Positions 60,295 through 64,000 of a stretch of 64,000 nucleotides of DNA are shown here, piece by piece. Source of the stretch: Rhodospirillaceae bacterium (lineage in GTDB: Bacteria > Pseudomonadota > Alphaproteobacteria > CACIAM-22H2); contig JALHMR010000001.1 in the NCBI GenBank assembly GCA_022843945.1, positions 1-64,000 on the forward strand, read 5' to 3'. The position numbers were made by a program, and so were the translations under genes. Every line of letters begins with the position of its first letter. Position 1 is the stretch's first letter. The notes beneath the pieces are model-generated. The model searched no databases and was not told the DNA's origin. It saw only the letters and a program-made list of their open reading frames with translations.

Positions 60295-61223
60295 TGGCGC
60301 TGCTCTTTCTTTCCAAGGGCGATGATCCGGTGAAGTGGTCCGCCGCCCTGCGGGTCCATCTTCCCGACCTCGACATCCGCGTCTGGCCGGAGACCGGCAA
60401 CATCGAGGACATCGAGGCCGCCATGGTGTGGATGCATCCGCCCGGCGAGCTCAAGCGCTATCCCAAGCTGCGGCTGATCCTGTCGCTGGGCGCCGGGGTG
60501 AACCACGTGCTCGACGATCCCGACCTCCCGCCGGGCGTGCCGATCGCCCGCATGGTTGATCCCGGCCTCACCGCCGGCATGGTCGAGTACGCGGTGGCGG
60601 GGGTTCTGCGCTACCACCGCAACTTCGACGTCTACGAGCGCTTCCAGCGCGAGTCCCGGTGGAAGAAGCTGCCGACCCCCGACACGGCCAGGCGCGGAAT
60701 CGGCGTGCTCGGCCTCGGCGAGATCGGCGGCGCCTGCGCACAGGCGCTCTCGGCCTTCGGCTTCGCCGTCGCCGGCTGGAGCCGCACGCCGAAGAGTCTC
60801 GAGGGCGTGACCGGCTATTTCGGCGCCGAGGGGCTGAAGCCGTTCCTGGCCCGCACCGATATCCTGCTCTGCGTCCTGCCGCTGACCGCTGCGACGCGCG
60901 GCATCATCAACAGGGAGCTGCTGGCGGCGCTGCCCAAGGGGGCCTTCGTCATCAACATCGCGCGCGGCGGCCACGTGGTCGACCGGGACCTGATCGCTTC
61001 TCTCGACTCAGGCCACATCGCCGGCGCCCTGCTCGACGTCTTCGAGCCCGAGCCTCTGCCGTCCGATCATCCCTACTGGCACCATCCGAAGGTCACGCTG
61101 ACGCCACACATCGCCAGCCTGACCAATCCGGAGACGGCCGTGCTGCCGATCGTCGAGAACCTGAAGCGCCTCAAGTCCGGCGCGCCGCTCCTCAACCTGG
61201 TCGACCGCGTCTCGGGTTACTGA
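60294..61223 (+). CDS. ghrA: Glyoxylate/hydroxypyruvate reductase A
   Basis: A 309-residue D-2-hydroxyacid dehydrogenase that reduces glyoxylate and hydroxypyruvate with NADPH. The nucleotide motif is IGVLGLGEIGGACAQALSAF, and the catalytic pattern is present as the Arg of NIARGGHVVDRDLIASL, the acidic residue of LLDVFEPEPLP and the His of LTPHIASLTNPE. The first part, LILSLGAGVNHVLDDPDLPP, is GhrA-like. Translational coupling to yejF suggests the transported peptides or their breakdown products relate to its substrate, or just shared expression. Confidence 0.92.
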
Positions 61224-61230
61224 GGAGCGG

Positions 61231-64000
61231 CTACTGACGGACCGGGGCGCCGCCCTCGCCGACGACCACGAAGGGCGCCCAGAACATCGGATGGGCGTAG
61301 TACTCGGTCTCCTTGTCGGCGGCGAGCGCCAGCATCGCCCGGCGATGGGCCTCGGCCCGGCCGAGAGATGAATCCTTGGCCATCTCCCCGAGCATCGTCG
61401 TGGTCAGCTTGACGGTCGCCTCGGACAGCACCGCCCAGTGCGACACCAGCAGGGCGCGGCTGCCGGCATAGAAGAAGGCACGCGCCAGGCCCGACAGGCC
61501 CTCGGCCCCGGGCGTGCCGTCGGCCGCCGCCGTGTTGCAGGCCGACAGGATCACCCAGTCGGCATCCAGCTTGAGCCCGGCAATTTCACTGGCCGTGAGC
61601 ACGCCGTCATCCTCGAGCGACGATTGAGCCGGCGGCGTCATCACCAGGGCCGGCTCGCCGACGTCGGAGAACTCTCCGGCCATCAGCCCATGGGTGGCAA
61701 AGGCCAGCACGCGATAGCGCTGCAAGTCCATCCCGCGCACCGCGCGCTCGGTCGCCCGCGGGCCGAGATAGAGATTGGGCTCGCCGACTTTCAGGGTCCT
61801 GGCCATGGCCCGCAGCTCGTCCGCGGTTTCAGGCAGCGGGGGAAGCTTGCGGATCTCCGCGGCATCGGCAACGGCACCGCGCGCGAAAAGGGCCGCCACA
61901 TTGATCCCGCGCGAGCTGCCCGGCGGGCCCTCGAGCGTGGGATCGCCGATGCCCAGGAACGGTTCCGGGGCGCGCGCCGTGCGCGCGAAGCGGCGCAGGG
62001 ACTTGAGGGCACCGACCGAAGGTAGAACCGTGCTGGCATAACGCTTGGCCAGCCACTGCGTCTGGCGATAGCCGGAGAAGTCGGCGACCGGCGCCTCCGG
62101 TGCCTCGCTCACCAGCACGCCCAGGGGCAGGCTCTGCAGCCCGGCATCCGGGACGATGAAGACGTTGCGGGCGCCGCTTAGCGCCGGCTCGATTGGCGCG
62201 AAGATTGACTTGTAGAGTTCGTGCGCCTTGGTCGTGTCGAAGCGTGGAATATCCTGCAGGCTGGTGACGTTGCTCGGATCGAGTCCCAGGCGCAGCTCGC
62301 GGATCGCGTCGTTCAGCGCCTGCCGGCCGATATCGAGACGCACGAACATGGCGGTGTCACGTCGAATGGCCATGACCAGGGTGCGTCGGTTGCCGACCAG
62401 CCAGAGGACCACGGCTTCATCGCGAGCGAGCAACCCCTGCATCTCGGCCAGAGGGACGGGCTGCGGCGAGGCCAGCGAGGCATAGTCGGGGTAGTCCTTC
62501 GCGATCCGGGCATCGAGCTCCTTCAGCCGGACGTCGAGCTGCTGCAGCTCTGTGCGGAGCGCCGCTTCACGGGCGGCGTCACGCTCGGCGCTCGGCCGGC
62601 CGAGGAACTGCACCAGGGCCGCATCCTTGCTGCGCCAGCGCTCGATCGTGTCCTCACGCGCCCGCACGACTTCCGCCAGGCCGCCGGTGCCGGAGGCGAA
62701 ACGGGCTGCCATCCGGGCCACGGCCGCCTCGGTCCCCGTGGCCTGGGCAAGCTGCGCCACCTCGAAGGCTTCGGCGGTCAGAACTCCGCTGCGGGCCGCA
62801 TCGGCCGCCTGCGCCCGCCACAGCAGGAACACGTGATCCATGAAGGCGCCGCGGTAGCTGGCCTGCTCGGCCTGATTGGCGGTGGACCGCTCGTCCTTGG
62901 AGCGCGCCATCTGCGTGCGGAAGGAGCGCGTTGCCTGGCGCAGCTCGGTCAGCGCCGGCTCGAAACGGTCCTGGTTCTCCAGCGCCGACGCCAGCTGGAT
63001 GCGGGCCCAGGCGGTCTCGAAGTCCTCGGCGCCGCGCAGCCGCGTCAGGTTGGCGACGGCCTGCGCAGCGAGCGTCTCGGCTTCCGCGTGCCGGCCGAGT
63101 CGCAGTTTGATGCGTGCGAGGTTGACCTTGTCGAAAGCCACGGCCACGGAATCCGCGCCCAGCTGGGCCTCGTTGATGGTCAGGGCCCGCGCCAGCAGCG
63201 GCTCGGCTTCGCCAAGACGGCCGGTTTCCAACAAGGACCGGGCCAGCGAGCCGATCGTCTGGGCGACGCGGCGGTTATCCGGGCCATAGGCCGCTTCGGC
63301 GACGCCCACGGCCCGGGCCAGGAACGGGATGCCTTCCGGGGTCCGGCCCATCCGGCGGTAGCTCTGCCCGATCATGCGCAGCGGGAAGACCAGATGCGGG
63401 TGCGAAGGACCGGAAGACTTCACAATGATCTCGGCCGCCCGGCGGAACATGTCGATCGCCTCGGCATGGCGACCTTGCGTGTAGTAAGTCTCCGCCAGGC
63501 TGGCGAGCCCCGAACCGGTCTGCCGGTGCTCGGGGCCGAAGACGCGTTCGAAGGTCTGCAGGGAGCGCCGCTTCAGCTGCTCCGACTCGGCGAAGCGACC
63601 CATCACCATGTAAAGGATGCCGAGCTCGTCGGCGCTGTACGCGGTGAATTCATGATCGGCGCCAAAGAGTTTTTCGCGGATGGCCAGTGCCCGCTTGCCT
63701 ACCTCTTCCGCCTGCGGGAAGCGTTCGGTCCAGCGGTAGGTCCGGGCCAGCCCATTCAGCACCGGCGGAATCCGGAAATCCTCAGGCCCGTACACCTCTT
63801 CCCGGATCTTCAGGCTGCGCAGCAGCAACGGTTCCGCATCCTGGAAGCGATAGGCGGAGATGTAGAAATCCGCCATCGCAAGGGCCGTCAACGCAAAATC
63901 CGCAGAGTCCGCACCCTTGCTCGCCTCCATGATCGCCAGCGCCCGCTGGAACGTCTCCTCGGCGGCGGCATAGCGCCCTTGTGACGCATGACAGCGCGCC
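61231..64000 (-). CDS. TPR-repeat CHAT-domain (caspase-like) protein, 5' end outside window
   Basis: The last 922 residues of a large protein; the frame is open through the right edge, and the visible part begins inside TPRs (GRYAAAEETFQRALAIMEAS). Residues about 1-400 hold eight or more kinesin-light-chain-type tetratricopeptide repeats (GRFAESEQLKRRSLQTFERV and others). After a helical linker with ERWRSKDAALVQFLGRPSAE comes the CHAT peptidase domain. Its catalytic pair is visible as the His of FATHGLMAGEF (codon 61692-61690) and the Cys of ILSACNTAAADG (codon 61539-61537), both intact. CHAT proteins are proteases related to caspases and separase; several act in antiviral gasdermin or CRISPR-linked defence. 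No such partner is within the window. Confidence 0.92.
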   Translation of the reverse strand, partial: ARCHASQGRYAAAEETFQRALAIMEASKGADSADFALTALAMADFYISAYRFQDAEPLLLRSLKIREEVYGPEDFRIPPVLNGLARTYRWTERFPQAEEVGKRALAIREKLFGADHEFTAYSADELGILYMVMGRFAESEQLKRRSLQTFERVFGPEHRQTGSGLASLAETYYTQGRHAEAIDMFRRAAEIIVKSSGPSHPHLVFPLRMIGQSYRRMGRTPEGIPFLARAVGVAEAAYGPDNRRVAQTIGSLARSLLETGRLGEAEPLLARALTINEAQLGADSVAVAFDKVNLARIKLRLGRHAEAETLAAQAVANLTRLRGAEDFETAWARIQLASALENQDRFEPALTELRQATRSFRTQMARSKDERSTANQAEQASYRGAFMDHVFLLWRAQAADAARSGVLTAEAFEVAQLAQATGTEAAVARMAARFASGTGGLAEVVRAREDTIERWRSKDAALVQFLGRPSAERDAAREAALRTELQQLDVRLKELDARIAKDYPDYASLASPQPVPLAEMQGLLARDEAVVLWLVGNRRTLVMAIRRDTAMFVRLDIGRQALNDAIRELRLGLDPSNVTSLQDIPRFDTTKAHELYKSIFAPIEPALSGARNVFIVPDAGLQSLPLGVLVSEAPEAPVADFSGYRQTQWLAKRYASTVLPSVGALKSLRRFARTARAPEPFLGIGDPTLEGPPGSSRGINVAALFARGAVADAAEIRKLPPLPETADELRAMARTLKVGEPNLYLGPRATERAVRGMDLQRYRVLAFATHGLMAGEFSDVGEPALVMTPPAQSSLEDDGVLTASEIAGLKLDADWVILSACNTAAADGTPGAEGLSGLARAFFYAGSRALLVSHWAVLSEATVKLTTTMLGEMAKDSSLGRAEAHRRAMLALAADKETEYYAHPMFWAPFVVVGEGGAPVRQ

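Overview
The window reads as a chromosomal stretch of a high-GC alphaproteobacterium. The evidence is the core gene order (rpmH-rnpA-yidD-yidC-yihA with argB downstream; SRP RNA-dnaX-ybaB-recR; def-fmt-truA beside dapD/dapE), strong G/C bias at third codon positions, frequent ATGA, GTGA and TGATG stop/start overlaps, and three families of palindromic intergenic repeats typical of this class. A Rhodospirillales- or Reyranella-like host is a plausible guess from gene content but is not proven. No tRNA, rRNA, CRISPR array, prophage or classical insertion sequence was seen.

Regions. 1-5.4 kb: peptide-type ABC transporter parts (the first ~116 codons of a permease gene whose 3' part is outside the window, and a solute-binding protein), a serine hydrolase, an M20 deacylase, a GST remnant, and a small GIY-YIG nuclease gene bracketed by identical palindromic repeats. 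5.4-13 kb: a low-GC XRE regulator with a palindromic operator candidate, DUF6134, gamma-glutamyltransferase, a secreted protein of unknown function, rlmI, DUF547, a trans-aconitate methyltransferase-like gene and a cupin. 13-16.6 kb: an overlapping TVP38 / flavin disulfide reductase / sensor kinase operon. 16.7-23.1 kb: ribosome, RNase P and membrane-insertion operon with a clear sigma-70 promoter, then a TPR-methyltransferase and argB. 23.1-34.4 kb: a DUF2336 plus diguanylate cyclase pair, dapD/dapE (lysine and diaminopimelate synthesis), truA-fmt-def (tRNA modification, translation initiation and N-terminal processing), a KKCGH-type lyase and an orphan NitT/TauT-type ATPase. 34.4-42 kb: rmuC with three redox/hydrolase genes, EcsC, recR, ybaB, dnaX and SRP RNA. 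42-48.2 kb: a compact nudC / kinase-fold / enolase-like operon, a Tat lipoprotein with a ferritin-like domain, a cytochrome c and two tiny proteins. 48.2-64 kb: pheA and kdsB, a membrane cytochrome c, a PAS protein, hisN, a complete yejABEF oligopeptide importer with a duplicated binding protein, ghrA, and a TPR-CHAT protein running off the right edge.

The most interesting observations are the repeat-bracketed GIY-YIG unit (3642-4050), the nudC-kinase-enolase-paralogue operon whose enolase has lost a catalytic histidine (43041-46221), the TVP38-reductase-kinase operon (13060-16635), a 14-bp perfect palindrome found in two distant promoter regions (23333 and 33901), and the TPR-CHAT protease-like gene at the right edge. 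None of these is demonstrated to be a new system; each is an inference from gene layout and visible motifs.
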